Shown here: piece after piece, positions 28,555 to 39,400 of the stretch
How positions within the stretch are numbered: position 1 is the stretch's first letter
Layout: each line of letters begins with the position of its first letter
Source of the DNA: Crossaster papposus
Lineage: Eukaryota; Echinodermata; Asteroidea; Velatida; Solasteridae
Length of the DNA stretch: 64,000 nucleotides
Direction: 5' to 3'
Assembly: GCA_037893245.1 (NCBI GenBank)
Contig: JBAIAA010000258.1
Coordinates: forward strand, 1,302,001-1,366,000
The notes under the pieces: model-generated
Databases searched by the model: none
What the model saw: only the letters and a program-made list of their open reading frames with translations
Told to the model about the DNA's origin: nothing
Position numbers and translations under genes: made by a program

Positions 28555-30970
28555 CGTTAAGTTTGAGCAATTACAGGAACATTCCTTTCGCCCAAAAAAC
28601 AGTACATGTAGTAAGTTAGGATTTATGAACCACCCCTGAACAAAACAAGCTACATGTATTTTCATAAAATCTATATTGTTCTAATTACCAGAACAATTAT
28701 CATTTTGGGAGTTTCATTTATTGTGCTTGCAAGAGTTGCCTTTCATGAAATTGTCTATAATTAGGGCGCTATACACTGAAAGTTTGTTAACATGTGCCTG
28801 GTTAATAACTGAACGTGCTAGGCCCAAAACTGTGGGAACCAAAGCCTCTAGGATGAAAAATGTCTGGGGGTTGATAGGGTTAAGCGATGTTTCTCCATAG
28901 AAACTTGCACAGTTTAGCCGGGACCAAGGATATGTGTTTGTAATAACCGGAAATTCGTTCTGTCCTATTTTGTAATAACGGGAGTAGCTACATTGAATAT
29001 TATCCATTAATAATGGTCGATTTGTAGAGCTAGGAATATCTTGAACTACAGCTAACTATAATCTATCTTGAATCAAACGCTATACATGTACTTTGTATAC
29101 GCATGCACCGCACACGTACATTATGGTTAAGTTTAGCATGAATTTACCTTTTTCAAATGAATAGAAAGAATTGGGTCTATGGATGAAAAGCAACTCGTTG
29201 CCACAATGAGAGCCAATAAGGCCATCCAAATGGCCGGTATACTCAAAAGTTGGATGAGTGAACCACATGACTCGTTATTCCTTGTTCCTGATTAAACAAA
29301 ACCACCAAGACCATTTCAAGCTATTTTTTAGTTAGTTTACACATACAAACAATAACAATGTTGTTTAATAAAGCAGTGTTATGGATACATTTGCATTTCT
29401 GGCAATGATCTTCAATGCACTTGTGTATATGTTCCAAAAGTGGCGTCGCTTAAGCGCCCTCCTTGTTTAAATTTCGGCTGATTCAAGATCTCACTACAAG
29501 TACATGTAAATGTATTACAAGGGCAAGGTGTCTTCGTACTCGTGTTTTTAAAACAAGTTCGTAGATTTGAAGAGAAGCCATTTTATCACAATGGAACTCA
29601 CCCTGCACATCAGGCAATAAGAAGAAATTTAAGATATCGACTGCTATAACAAGTCCTCCTAAAGTGAAGAACGGAATCACAAAGCCACCAGCCTGTCAAT
29701 GAACAAAATATAATGGCTCTAAGCTAACGTTTTAACCCTGCGAGCTGCCATGAGGAGATTTCGGTAGGCACGTCTTTTTCTAACTTTCATTATGAAGCCG
29801 TCGGCCTATTCCATTCAAATTGTATGGATTTCTCAATGACACATTGTAGTTTGAAGCGGTATAGTCGCTTTTCAAGAAGGAGTTCACCAGGGGTCACTCC
29901 AGTCATGAGAAACCTGGGCCCCAGCGAGAAAAAAACATTCAGTTGTGCACAAAATGGGCCCCATTCAGTTGTGCACAAAATGGGCTCCAGACTATTAAAA
30001 GAGGCTTTTTAGACTCTTGGTGGCAGCAGACACACTCTTTCCTTTCCTATTGTTCAAGTCATTTCGAACATTACTATTAACATGATAATGTTATGGTAAT
30101 GATAAAAACATTTCCACTGATGTCCTCCCATTACAATGCCCCACCAGTTTAATAATATTGCCTCCGTTTTGATAACAAAATGTGCTTCGTTCCGCTTTGT
30201 ATTTTGTACTTGCATTATACAGCAGACCGCCAATTGCTGGCCCGACTGCAAACGACAATCCTCCTGTCATCTTGATTAAACTCTGTTTACAAACAAATAA
30301 AATAATAATTAATCACAAATAAAATAATAATTAATCACAAATAAAATAACAATTATTCAGTGATCTTTCACCGATCTAACACAAACACTGATATAACACT
30401 GTTTACTCATAATTGTTAACACTGATCTGACACGTCACACCTCGATCACACCAACACAACACCAATATCACACTTGTGTTAATAATTTATACACCGACCT
30501 TAAACATGTAACGCGCCTAATATCACAGTTGTTTTCACGCTCGTACATTAAAGGTAGAATACACTAATTATTTTACTACTGAATTATTAATCAATATCTT
30601 ACTTATTTGAAAGTAAATAATGATTCTAGGCATCCAACAAAATGACTGTGCTATATACCCTGTAATTGATTGTTTTACTACCGAATTATTACAGGCACAA
30701 ATACCAATCATATTTAGAAGATTTACCATTGCCGTTCCGACGTTGTCGGGAAAGTTGAACGTCACAATGGCCGCTGACGAAGTCAATACAGCCGAGCTGC
30801 CTAGCCCCTCTAAGATCCTTAAAGATGGACTACAACGAAAACTCACACATTAAATTTATTATCGGACCTTGTTTATGTTGTGTTCAGATAACACTTTATT
30901 GTTACGGTCATGTTTTTCTCTAAATAATTTTGTTGCAATTTGACCGAAAAAATCACTATCAGCTACAATA

Positions 30971-31171
30971 ATGCCAACTTCATGTGTTGTTGGTGGATGC
31001 ACGAGAAATTGTTCGAAGAATCCAGAGATTCATTTTGTGCAATTTCCGCGGGATCCTGCGTTATCAAAGGAATGGGTGAAGTTCGTAAATATTACACGAA
31101 AGGATTTCACCTTCTCGGCAAGAAGTAGGCCTTTGATTTGTTCAGCACATTTTTTCAGAGGACTGTGTTGA
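30971..31171 (+). pseudogene. THAP zinc-finger domain of a transposase, frameshifted
   Basis: From ATG at 30971 the product has the C2CH THAP pattern: CVVGGC near the start, FPRDPALSKEW with the invariant Pro and Trp, then PLICSAHF with Cys-x2-His. The frame is lost in a T-run at 31148-31156. The usual THAP continuation with LKPRSIPTL is in the next frame (31185-31250). THAP domains bind the transposon ends. No DDE catalytic domain is seen. Confidence 0.75.
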
Positions 31172-31302
31172 ACCTTCAAGTGCTTTGAAAAAATCACTGG
31201 GATTGACAACAAAATTTCGTTTGAAGCCTAGATCGATCCCCACATTGAAAGCGCCAAACATCGAGAGAATTCGTACTAGTACTACCACCAGGCCTACTGT
31301 TT

Positions 31303-31497
31303 CTACGTCGGCCGAGCAACCGCCGGGTCTGCTGTGGCCGCAGAGTCATCAGCAGGTGCTGAGTCGCAAGGGCTCTTGAAGTCTGGTGAGCTCCCCTCAT
31401 CGCTAGAGCTACCATCACTGTCCTCAGAAGTACCTCCACGAAATGCCTCTTCCTCATCTATACTGTGGTCTTCCCAATACTCGCTGCTATCGGACAT
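31303..31497 (-). CDS. Acidic N-terminal-like ORF in the THAP element
   Basis: From an internal Met near 31497 the minus strand reads MSDSSEYWEDHSIDEEEAFR, then a Ser/Asp/Glu-rich stretch. It runs against the THAP ORF and opens toward the element interior. Acidic N-termini like this occur in several transposase families. No domain is recognised; it may be the first exon of a second element gene or chance. Confidence 0.35.
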   Translation of the reverse strand: MSDSSEYWEDHSIDEEEAFRGGTSEDSDGSSSDEGSSPDFKSPCDSAPADDSAATADPAVARPT

Positions 31498-32088
31498 TTT
31501 TCGCTGTTTTTCGGTCGAAAATAGTTGTACCAAAATATAGCCTAGCTTGTCCGCTGTTATTCCGCATTGCATTGTACGGTAAAAATGCACGCACACGATC
31601 GACCCGAGTAAATCGTCATGGGTAGTACGTCACACACAAAGTATGAATTATTCATGAGTTAAGGGCTTTTGCTGAAACTGAGTTTTTCAGGGTCGTAAAA
31701 CGCCGATTAATTTTTGTTTTTTTTTGCATGAAGGAACATGATTTATTGAATACTAATGATATATTAGTAATCATTATACATTTCTCGAACAAAAAAGAGC
31801 AACAAAGCCTTTATCATTATTCCGTTGTAGTCCATCTTTAAGGCGAAACTGAACCCAGTGAAAGTTGCTTTGGTTGGCATCTGATTAATAAACCTGCAAT
31901 AGATGATCGACCAGAGTTAGTCAAACTACAGTTTATATAGTTCTTGATCAAACTTGCTCATGTTTTACTTTTCGAAATGTGAAGTAACGGATTGTTTGGC
32001 TCGAAACGCCACAAGGCTTATTGTTAAAGGGGTATTCATCATGCCTGAATTTTTGAATTTTTGTAAACGTTAGGATTCCTTTAGCTTT

Positions 32089-32698
32089 ATATTATAGACT
32101 ATGCGCGCTTAGAGCGACCATTCGCAGTAATTTTACAGTATTGCGACGACCACCGTCGTTAGGACGACCGTTTGCCGGTCGTCCGAGCGCCCAAGTACTC
32201 GATAAAATTTCATTTTTTTAAATTTTATTGAGTATGTCGATAGATTTGGCTACATTACCCTATAGATTTTTAATTTTGTGGCAAAAGCTTTAGGTAAAAA
32301 CGGGTTAGGTTACAAATAAGAATTTTTTTTTTTACCGTACGTTTGTGTGGAGCGGTCGCTCTAAGGTCTGTTTTTCGAGTTTATATATATATATATATTT
32401 ATATATAAACAGGATAAATAAGCATTAGAGCGACCGGTCCACACAAACGTACGGTAATTTTTTTTTCTTTTTTGTAACCTAACCCGTTTTTACCTAGAGC
32501 TTTTGCCACAAAATTAAAAATCTATAGGGTAATGTAGCCAAATCTATCGACATATTCAATAAAATTAAAAAAAATGAAATTTTATCGATTACTTGGGCGC
32601 TCGGACGACCGGCAAACGGTCGTCCTAACGACGGTGGTCGTCGTAATACTGTAAAATTACTGCGAATGGTCGCTCTAAGCGCGCATAGTCTATAATAT
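32089..32698. repeat. Near-perfect palindrome, two arms of about 300 bp
   Basis: The left arm starts ATATTATAGACTATGCGCGC and the right arm ends with its complement at 32698. The centre is an AT-rich, self-complementary stretch near 32385-32405, so there is almost no loop. By eye arm identity is well above 90 percent. It starts where homology of the tandem duplicate ends. No ORF of note. Confidence 0.9.
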
Positions 32699-32702
32699 AT
32701 TG

Positions 32703-33115
32703 GCATAATCACCCTTTGGTCGCCCATTTTGCGTAATTTTAACATTAGGGAGACCATTTCGAGGTCGCCCTAACGCCCAACTACAGGAAGGAGATACATT
32801 TTTTAACATTTAACAGTCCAGATCGATAGAGTAGGGTCCAAAATGCATAAATATATACACGCATAATCACCATTGGGTCGACCATTTTCCGTAATTTTAC
32901 AACATTAGGGAGACCATGGTCGTTAGGGAGACCATTTCGAGGTCGCCCGAACGCCCAACTACAGGAAGGAGATACATTTTTTTACATTTAACAGTCCATA
33001 TCGATAGAGTGGGATCCAAAATGCATAAATATGAAATTTCGTGGAAAAAGCTCTAGGTAAAAACGGGTTAGGTTACAATAAACGTCTCTATGGAGAGGTC
33101 TTCCTAATGTCTGTT
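32703..33115. repeat. Diverged relative of the palindrome arm, with an internal repeat
   Basis: Shares GGTCGNCC-type blocks and GTAAAAACGGGTTAGGTTAC with the palindrome arms. It contains two direct copies of a segment of about 140 bp with CGCCCAACTACAGGAAGG and ACATTTAACAGTCCA (near 32745-32870 and 32925-33020). Confidence 0.75.
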
Positions 33116-33897
33116 TTTATATTTTTATATATGAAATAAATTCAGGATACGAGTTAAAATAACTTTGGCATATTTAATTCTGGACAGACTGTTTCGTACC
33201 GTGTGGAACTCATCAGCAGAATGACATAGAATACCGTGTAGCATCTTCGTATACACATGGAATCAGGCTTGCGTTGCGCGCGTTATGTATCGAACCCTGA
33301 TCGCGCTCCGCGTTTATACGTTATTGAACTTATTGCGCGCGTTACGTCACTAACCCTAGCACGCACCTGTCTCGGTGCCTACATTGAAAGACAATTTCGC
33401 TCCTCTTATTTAGTGTACCTAGGTTGGGCTTGCATTAGTCTTGTTTGCAAGACGATCTTCGCGATGCGGGGCGCCCTCTAACGTACGCCGTAGACCACGC
33501 GCGAATAACCTTCGCTAAGACCGTCTTGTTTATCTGCTCTAATCGCTCGGAAAATTCCGAGCAGAATTGTTTTGCATTTCCATGCGCCTGTGACGTTGCG
33601 TGAAAAATTGCGTGACGTAACTTGCATAATCGCTGACTCACTGGTATAGTTTCTGTACGTCGCAGCGACGTGTGGACATAGTATAAAATAGAGCATGTGA
33701 GGGCGTCGCGTGCGTTGTTGTTATAGCGTTGTTTAGTGAAAAAATGTCAGACCGAGTGGACGAAGCAATCGATGTTACAGCAAAGATGCCCCTGGGCCCG
33801 GCTTCGCCGAAGCCATTGTACCGTCTGTTCGCGACCCGGCGCGACACCAATAACTGTCCACGTATCCCGTACGTTTGATTGCCGCGATGTACATGTT
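33116..33897. other. No gene seen
   Basis: Moderate GC with several GCGCGCGTTA-type words. Short ORFs on both strands have no recognisable domain. It could hold a regulatory region, but nothing specific is visible. Confidence 0.4.
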
Positions 33898-34459
33898 AGT
33901 GTCACTGACCTCTATAGACGATGTGCCTCTGTTTACATCTGTATTCAAATGTGCCCGTCAATATGCGCACGCATCATGTTTTACATACATTTTGGTTAAG
34001 AGATGACATCAGAGGTCACACAATTCAAAGGCGATCTGACCTGCGACGTCACTCTTTAAGCAAATAGTATGTAAAACACGATGGGTGCGCATCACTGCCG
34101 GGCACATTTGAATACAGATGTAAACACATGACGACAGAGGGCACATCGTCTATACATGGACAGATCATCATTGTTTTATTTTGAAGTCGGCATGCGGAGA
34201 AGTGCAACATGGCGGACCCACGACGTCACTCTGTGAGCCAATGAAATGTCCAGGTGTTGGTACGATACGTATTACGTAATGTTAATAAATACAAAATGTA
34301 CAGAGTAAATCCACTGACCTCTACACCTGGACATTTCATTGGCTCACAGCAGTGACGTCTCGGCTCCGCCATGTTGCACTTCCAGTTCGCGCCGACTTCA
34401 AGTGTTAGCACAGCAGAATATGGACAATGATCCGTCCAGGTGTAGAGGTCAGTGACTGT
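33898..34459. mobile_element. TIR element with two nested palindromes
   Basis: The outer ends GTCACTGACCTCTA and TAGAGGTCAGTGAC are inverted. Inside, 33915-34155 folds around about 34035 (GACGATGTGCC...GGGCACATCGTC, and ACAGATGTAAACA with its partner). A second unit (34160-34440) folds around about 34285 (CCAATGAAATGTCCAGGTGT with its partner). It looks like two related hairpin MITEs sharing ends. No coding capacity. Confidence 0.75.
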
Positions 34460-34954
34460 AACTTATCACATAAACACAGCGTACACTTTCGTTTAACAAT
34501 TGTCTAATTTATTTGTGCCTCGCATTCCATCGATTTTCCGCTTTGGGTTTTTAAAGCAGCATTTTAGCCTAAATATACACCGACAAGGCATTATAGGACA
34601 CGCGTCGAAGTCACAACATATCTCGTGTTTAACACTTGCCTTTGATACAAATAAATCCTCCCATTCATCAATCGAGTTTATTGACTGCTTTTCAATACTG
34701 GCCACAGTCTCACACTCGTTTGTGCACGGAGACCGCATTCAAAACAAGTTAAATTGTATACATGGATGGCCCACAAACAATGGGCAAGCATACTTCCACT
34801 ACTCAGAGACCAAAACTACCTATACCATTGGATGGATAATATAATTTCTAGAAGAAAATACTAAAGATATCTCGATTCGAAATAGTAGTTTTACTGGACC
34901 CAATCGAGATACATTGGTATAATTTGTCTTCTTGATTCTCCATCCATTGGTCTT
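34460..34954. other. No gene seen
   Basis: Unique-looking sequence. ORFs near 34493-34844 lack known domains and face each other on opposite strands. Confidence 0.35.
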
Positions 34955-35170
34955 TGCTGTTTAGTGTATAGAAGTTTACTTGTTTTTTGTTGGGCCACCC
35001 GGAATAGTTTCTCGATATCAAAGGTCAGTTTAAAACCCTTCCTGCCGCACGCAGGGGGGGAAATACAAGTATTTTTAAAGGTTTGGCTTAGGGCTTATTA
35101 TACATGCCGTTTTTTGTATTCAGACCTTCAGTTGATGGCAAACTTGCACATATTAAACTTACAATACAAA
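34955..35170 (+). repeat. Dispersed repeat, copy 1
   Basis: GCCACCCGGAATAGTTTCTC, AAGGTCAGTTT and CAAGTATTTTTAAAGGTTTG recur in the same order at about 56665-57010, where the middle is longer. Confidence 0.7.
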
Positions 35171-36269
35171 TTGTTAAAACAATTGGCCATGTTTACTCAA
35201 ATATTTCAGTCCGCTATTCTAAATCTGCCACTGCATGGTGACTAAAGCTTGCACGCTGCTGCCCTAAAACTGTGGAACAATTAATACTTATCTTATACAT
35301 TTAGTATCCGCCACTCTAGCTCACTGGCAGCTTTATGATCAAATATATACTCATTTTGTTTTGCTAGTTGTTTCATTATGTAGAGCGCTGTGATACTTTA
35401 TGAATAGTTGGAGATCTGTGTATTATTATCATTATATGTCTAGGTTGCATGGTGTAGCAATTACAAGTGAAATCTGGTGTCTCTGTTAGCTTTTCCCTGT
35501 ACATGTAACATGCACAATAACCCATCTGCGTACACTATTTGTGTTTTTTTCGAACCGCATGTGTTGAGCAACACAAACATGCGATATACATGTAGATATG
35601 AATCTATTTAAACGTTTTGACATCGTGTTCCAATCATAGACCCCATTTTTTTGTACAGAAAGACAATAGATAGAAAGACATTGGGAAACCCATGGTTGGC
35701 TTTCAAGCAAACTTGGCTTTGATACAAACAAATTAACGACTTCAAATCCCAACACCAAATACAGTTTTATTTATAGATTTAAAAAATAAAATCACAAAAA
35801 TACACAAATCTATTGTGTAGAAATATACTGCATGTATCTTCAAGTACTGCTTCAGATGTTACTACTAGTTGACAATAATATACAAAAATAAGCTACTTTA
35901 TACTTATAGTATTGTCCTAATAACAAAATATACATCACCAATAATATATAATAATTGATACCACACCGTAATCAAATCCCGTCATTTGATTGGCGGATCG
36001 CGCTGATCACGTGCTTTGAACTATAATCGCCATACCACACGGTGGGCCGCGCCACAACAATAGAAGCTCTATTCAACAGTGAATAAAACTTGCTTTGCAC
36101 AGTCACATCATTAGTCCCGTTATGACAATTCAGGTTTGTATAAAATATACAATGATTGTTTTACGTTCGGGCAATGGCAAGACTAAATCCATTCGGTGAC
36201 AGATGGAATGTTCTACAATGCATTTTACTCGGCGTAGGCCTCGTGGAATGGAACATTCCAGATCGCCTC
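35171..36269. other. No gene seen; downstream flank of the SLC18B1-like gene
   Basis: AT-rich with no domain-bearing ORF. On the minus strand it follows the stop codon of the transporter gene and may contain later polyadenylation sites. Confidence 0.4.
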
Positions 36270-36275
36270 TTTATT
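36270..36275 (-). terminator. Candidate polyadenylation signal AATAAA
   Basis: AATAAA on the minus strand, about 70 bp after the stop codon of the transporter gene. The position is reasonable, but only transcript data can confirm use. Confidence 0.4.
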
Positions 36276-36344
36276 TCATTGCGCTCACAACATTCCTTTG
36301 TACAAAAAAACCACCGTGCAGCTGAAGCAACATTGAAACCGCGT

Positions 36345-36441
36345 CTACTCCTGCCTGCTGTTTATTATGCAACTTGAAATAAGCAGCTTCCGTTCCTCCT
36401 CAGTAGCCTTTATCTCCAGCCGCGACCTCGGGATCCCTCTC
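36345..36441 (-). CDS. SLC18B1: SLC18B1-like exon 13, C-terminal tail (residues 460-491)
   Basis: Encodes a basic then acidic tail, RLEIKATEEERKLL, ending in TAG at 36345-36347. The ATEEERKLL stretch resembles the STEEERTTLL tail of the human protein, which supports this frame over the shorter one ending after GDKGY. Confidence 0.8.
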
Positions 36442-39400
36442 CTGCAAGGTCAAAGATTACGGATCACGACATTGTAACCCATTTTACACCTTTAGCTTTA
36501 TAAGTCCGGTTTTTTCTCGTTGTACATGTACCACCGTCTCGCGATAATATTGTACAACACGTTTATGAATGGAGTTTACCTGCGGCTTTATTCAACAGTC
36601 GTAGGCGACTTTGAACTTAACCTTTGAGATAACCAGGGCGCTTTGAACCAAGACGTATAAAACCCTTGATACGTAAAATATATACCCGAAGTAATGAGAC
36701 ACGGCGACTTTGGCTTCATTAAATATAGCTATATAGGTATTTGTTTGAATTGATCCTAGTTTACTAAATCCTGTTCAAAATCTTCCAATGGAACATGATC
36801 ATTTATTCGTTCAATACAGACTTGGATTTGTGGCATGATCAACCAATCAGGACTCAAGTTTATTTGACTCACCCTAACCCGCACCGATATTCCCAGACTC
36901 CAAATAGGCACATCAGAATCGTGGACAAGATTAAAATACCGGCGAGGATTGTAGTGGAGTATGCAAATCCAAAGGCCTCAGTCAGAGCGCTCGCAAGCGA
37001 GGGCCCTATCACACTCCTATCCAGAGATAGAACGAAGTATATTTGAAAGGAAAAGGTGCAATATAGGTCATCAGCCTCAGTCAAAGCAACTGGGCGACCG
37101 TTATCAAAATGATCGAGTAATACTTATTGCGATTTATTGCAAGGTATGCACACATGGAGTTTGACAAAGTGTGACCAGGGGCGGCTAAACCGGAGGGGGG
37201 GGGGGGGGACCTCGTGATAGCATTGCAGCTTTTATCAAAGTTTACAGGGTTAAAGCTCACAGGGTTCCAACGGAAATGTGGAAAAAAAACATTACTTTTT
37301 CAGGAGTAAATTATGACAATTTCCATGACATTTAATGTCATTTTGCGAAAAGGTTACTCCAACATAATATTACCAATGATATTATGATGTTGGCCAACCA
37401 TTTTTGTTAGCTTTGGAAAAAAGTTTGTAATAATACCCGTTATTCTGTTATCACATCAAAACCGGCTCATTAAAAAAAAACTTGCATGATCTTGATTTCC
37501 ATTACGTTCTATTTTTCCTAATATTACATTACTTCTATGACAACTCAGCACCCCCCCCCCCCCCACCCTCAGGATTTTCTATGACCGTGGGAACCAATCG
37601 ACTTACGTACCCGACTCCAAACCCGCCGTTAAATAAGCCAGCAATTGCGGACGTCAACACAATGTCATTGGGAATACCATACCATCTGTTGAAGTAAATT
37701 GAATAAACTAATGATGTACCTCAATAAGGCGTATCCATGAATGCTTTGGGTTTTTTTATGCACAAAAATGTAAGCCCCCGAAAAATCCGGGTTCATCCTC
37801 AAATGCCTTTTTACGCATTTTTCCGAAACAAAATCAAATTGTCTTTAAAATATCAATAAAATACAGTTGTCTAAAAATGTAATACCGTAAAACGGGATAA
37901 CTTTGGTCAGATCGATTTATGAGTAAATTTTTGTGAGATGTGAGAAATATCACATCAATTCTAGTTTAATATTTATTTGTTAACTCTTTCTTTATCATTT
38001 TAATAAAAAATTATAAATTGCAAGTAAAACCATAAAATAGAAATTATTGGAATGTAGTTCCGAAGTTAATCCTAGGTGCCCGGATGCCAAAGATTAATCC
38101 CCCGGGTGCCAAAGTTAATCTCCCGGTTGCCAAAGTTAATCTCCCGGGTGCCAAAGTTAATCTCCCGGGTGCCAAAGTTAATCTCCCGGGTGCCAAAATT
38201 AATCTCCCGGGTGCCAAAGTTAATCTCCCGGGTGCCAAAGTTAATCTCCCGGGTGCCAAAGTTAATCTCCGGGTGCCAAATTTAATCCCCCGGGTGCCAA
38301 AGTTAATCTCCCGGGTGCCAAAGTTAATCTCCCGGGTGCCAAAGTTAATCTCCCGGGTGCCAAAGTTACCCCCCCCCCCCCCCGGGTGCCAAAGTTAATC
38401 CCCCGGGTGCCAAAGTTAATCCCACGGGTGCCAACGTTAATCCCACGGGTGCCAACGTTAATCCCCGGGTGCCAAAGTTAATCCCCCGGGTGCCAAAGTT
38501 AATCCCCCGGGTGCCAAAGTTAATCCCCCAGATGCCAAAGTTACCCCATTTTACGGTAATTCCCATTGTAACAATGTAAGTCCCCGTTTCCACACGACTT
38601 ACTCTGCTGAGCTGAACATGTCGACTAACGTTGGAATAGCCATCAGACTGATCGCTATAACACCAATTGGTGCAGCCACAATGGGGATTAACTTGGTCCT
38701 GTCGAAGGAAAAAACACACATAAATCAATAATATTATTAATAATAACAATAATAATTAATGATAATAACAATAACGAGCGTCATTTCGTATTCTCCATAC
38801 ATGTACTCCATGCGGAAACTTGTTGGGGGCTAAGTGTTCGTTGCAAATTCAGTTTTACCAAGTGTTCGCGTTTTGCGAACGTTATTTTGTGCATTGGTCC
38901 TGTGTATGGGATACACGTCTGTGTATCAATAATAATAATGTTAGTTCTTATAATAGCGCTTTAGACTCCCACAATGTGGGTGTATCAAAGCGCTTTACAT
39001 TATTACCCCGGTCATTGGGCCCATGAAACGTTCCAAATACCATCTCAGCTCCCTAGGGAGTATACAGCTCGATGCTGCCATTTCGGCGCAAAGCATCGTA
39101 CATTGAATGATGAAAACGACAGGAAAAACGTATGCGTACTTCGTCGTGTCCGATGTAAACAACAAGTGTGTTTTTTGTTTTCGTCTAAAACATAAGGTTG
39201 GTGAATTCCTTTCCACAAGATGTTTGTAATAATTTAAGTAAACAATTTCTTAAACGGTAATGCCACTTTAATAACACTTACGAGGCTACTTTCAGCAGTG
39301 GCGACGGTCCCAAAAATAGGAAGAAAACTGCGGTGCCAAACGATCCAATGACGATCATAATTCGTGTGGCTTTCTGGTGAAACCCAACAATTTAACTGTT

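Larger units (their letters stand above)
30823..31837 (+). mobile_element. TTAA-flanked TIR transposon with THAP domain (Kolobok-like)
   Basis: The ends AGATGGACTACAACG and CGTTGTAGTCCATCT are perfect inverted repeats flanked by TTAA (30819-30822 and 31838-31841). The complete gene copy shows the uninserted CCTTAAGG site. The element carries a THAP-domain ORF. A TTAA target together with THAP points to the Kolobok superfamily; piggyBac shares the target but not the THAP domain. At 1015 bp it lacks a full transposase. Confidence 0.75.
27082..31990 (-). pseudogene. SLC18B1-like partial duplicate, exons 4-10
   Basis: Minus-strand exons: 4 (30727-30822 continuing at 31842 up to about 31889, split by a transposon), 5 (30214-30282), 6 (29602-29692), 7 (29148-29287), 8 (28285-28383), 9 (27594-27685) and 10 (27082-27177). 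Each has the same length as its counterpart in the complete gene, keeps splice signals and carries no stop. Substitutions include Glu to Lys in exon 5 and Gly to Val in exon 6. Exons 1-3 and 11-13 are absent from this copy within the window. The split exon 4 and missing ends argue for a pseudogene, although frame preservation means the duplication is young or selection persisted for a time. Confidence 0.85.
26774..32090 (-). repeat. Partial tandem duplicate of the SLC18B1-like locus
   Basis: Collinear, same orientation, with 37964-46550, including introns. The complete copy has extra insertions at 38927-39107, 40196-40740 and 42800-45800. This copy has an extra insertion at 30823-31837. Both edges of homology fall next to repeats: the CCAAC repeat on the left and the 0.6-kb palindrome on the right. 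Confidence 0.9.

Noticed and set aside
28199-28665. Proline-rich proteins next to the G and C tracts
   Set aside because: Poly-proline and poly-glycine come from homopolymer runs; the true coding segment there is exon 8 of the duplicate in another frame.
28714-29007. 97-codon ORF also present at 40910-41203
   Set aside because: It recurs only because the locus is duplicated; it lies in the intron between exons 7 and 8, has no domain, and part of it resembles repeat sequence also found near 47140-47260.
36404-36441. Exon 13 frame ending after GDKGY
   Set aside because: It does not match the phase of exon 12, while the chosen frame does and has homology.
36869-36890. Transporter stop codon directly after exon 12 (reading through to TGA)
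   Set aside because: A GTGAGT donor precedes that stop, and splicing to 36441 gives a tail matching the EEER region of vertebrate SLC18B1.
38060-38560. CRISPR-like regular repeat array
   Set aside because: There are no unique spacers; repeats are directly adjacent and the setting is an intron of an animal gene.
38044-38749. Repeat proteins of LAPGRLT / KLISRVP type and a similar one at 26806-27201
   Set aside because: Products of the 20-bp-class minisatellite; real exon 10 lies beside it in a different frame.
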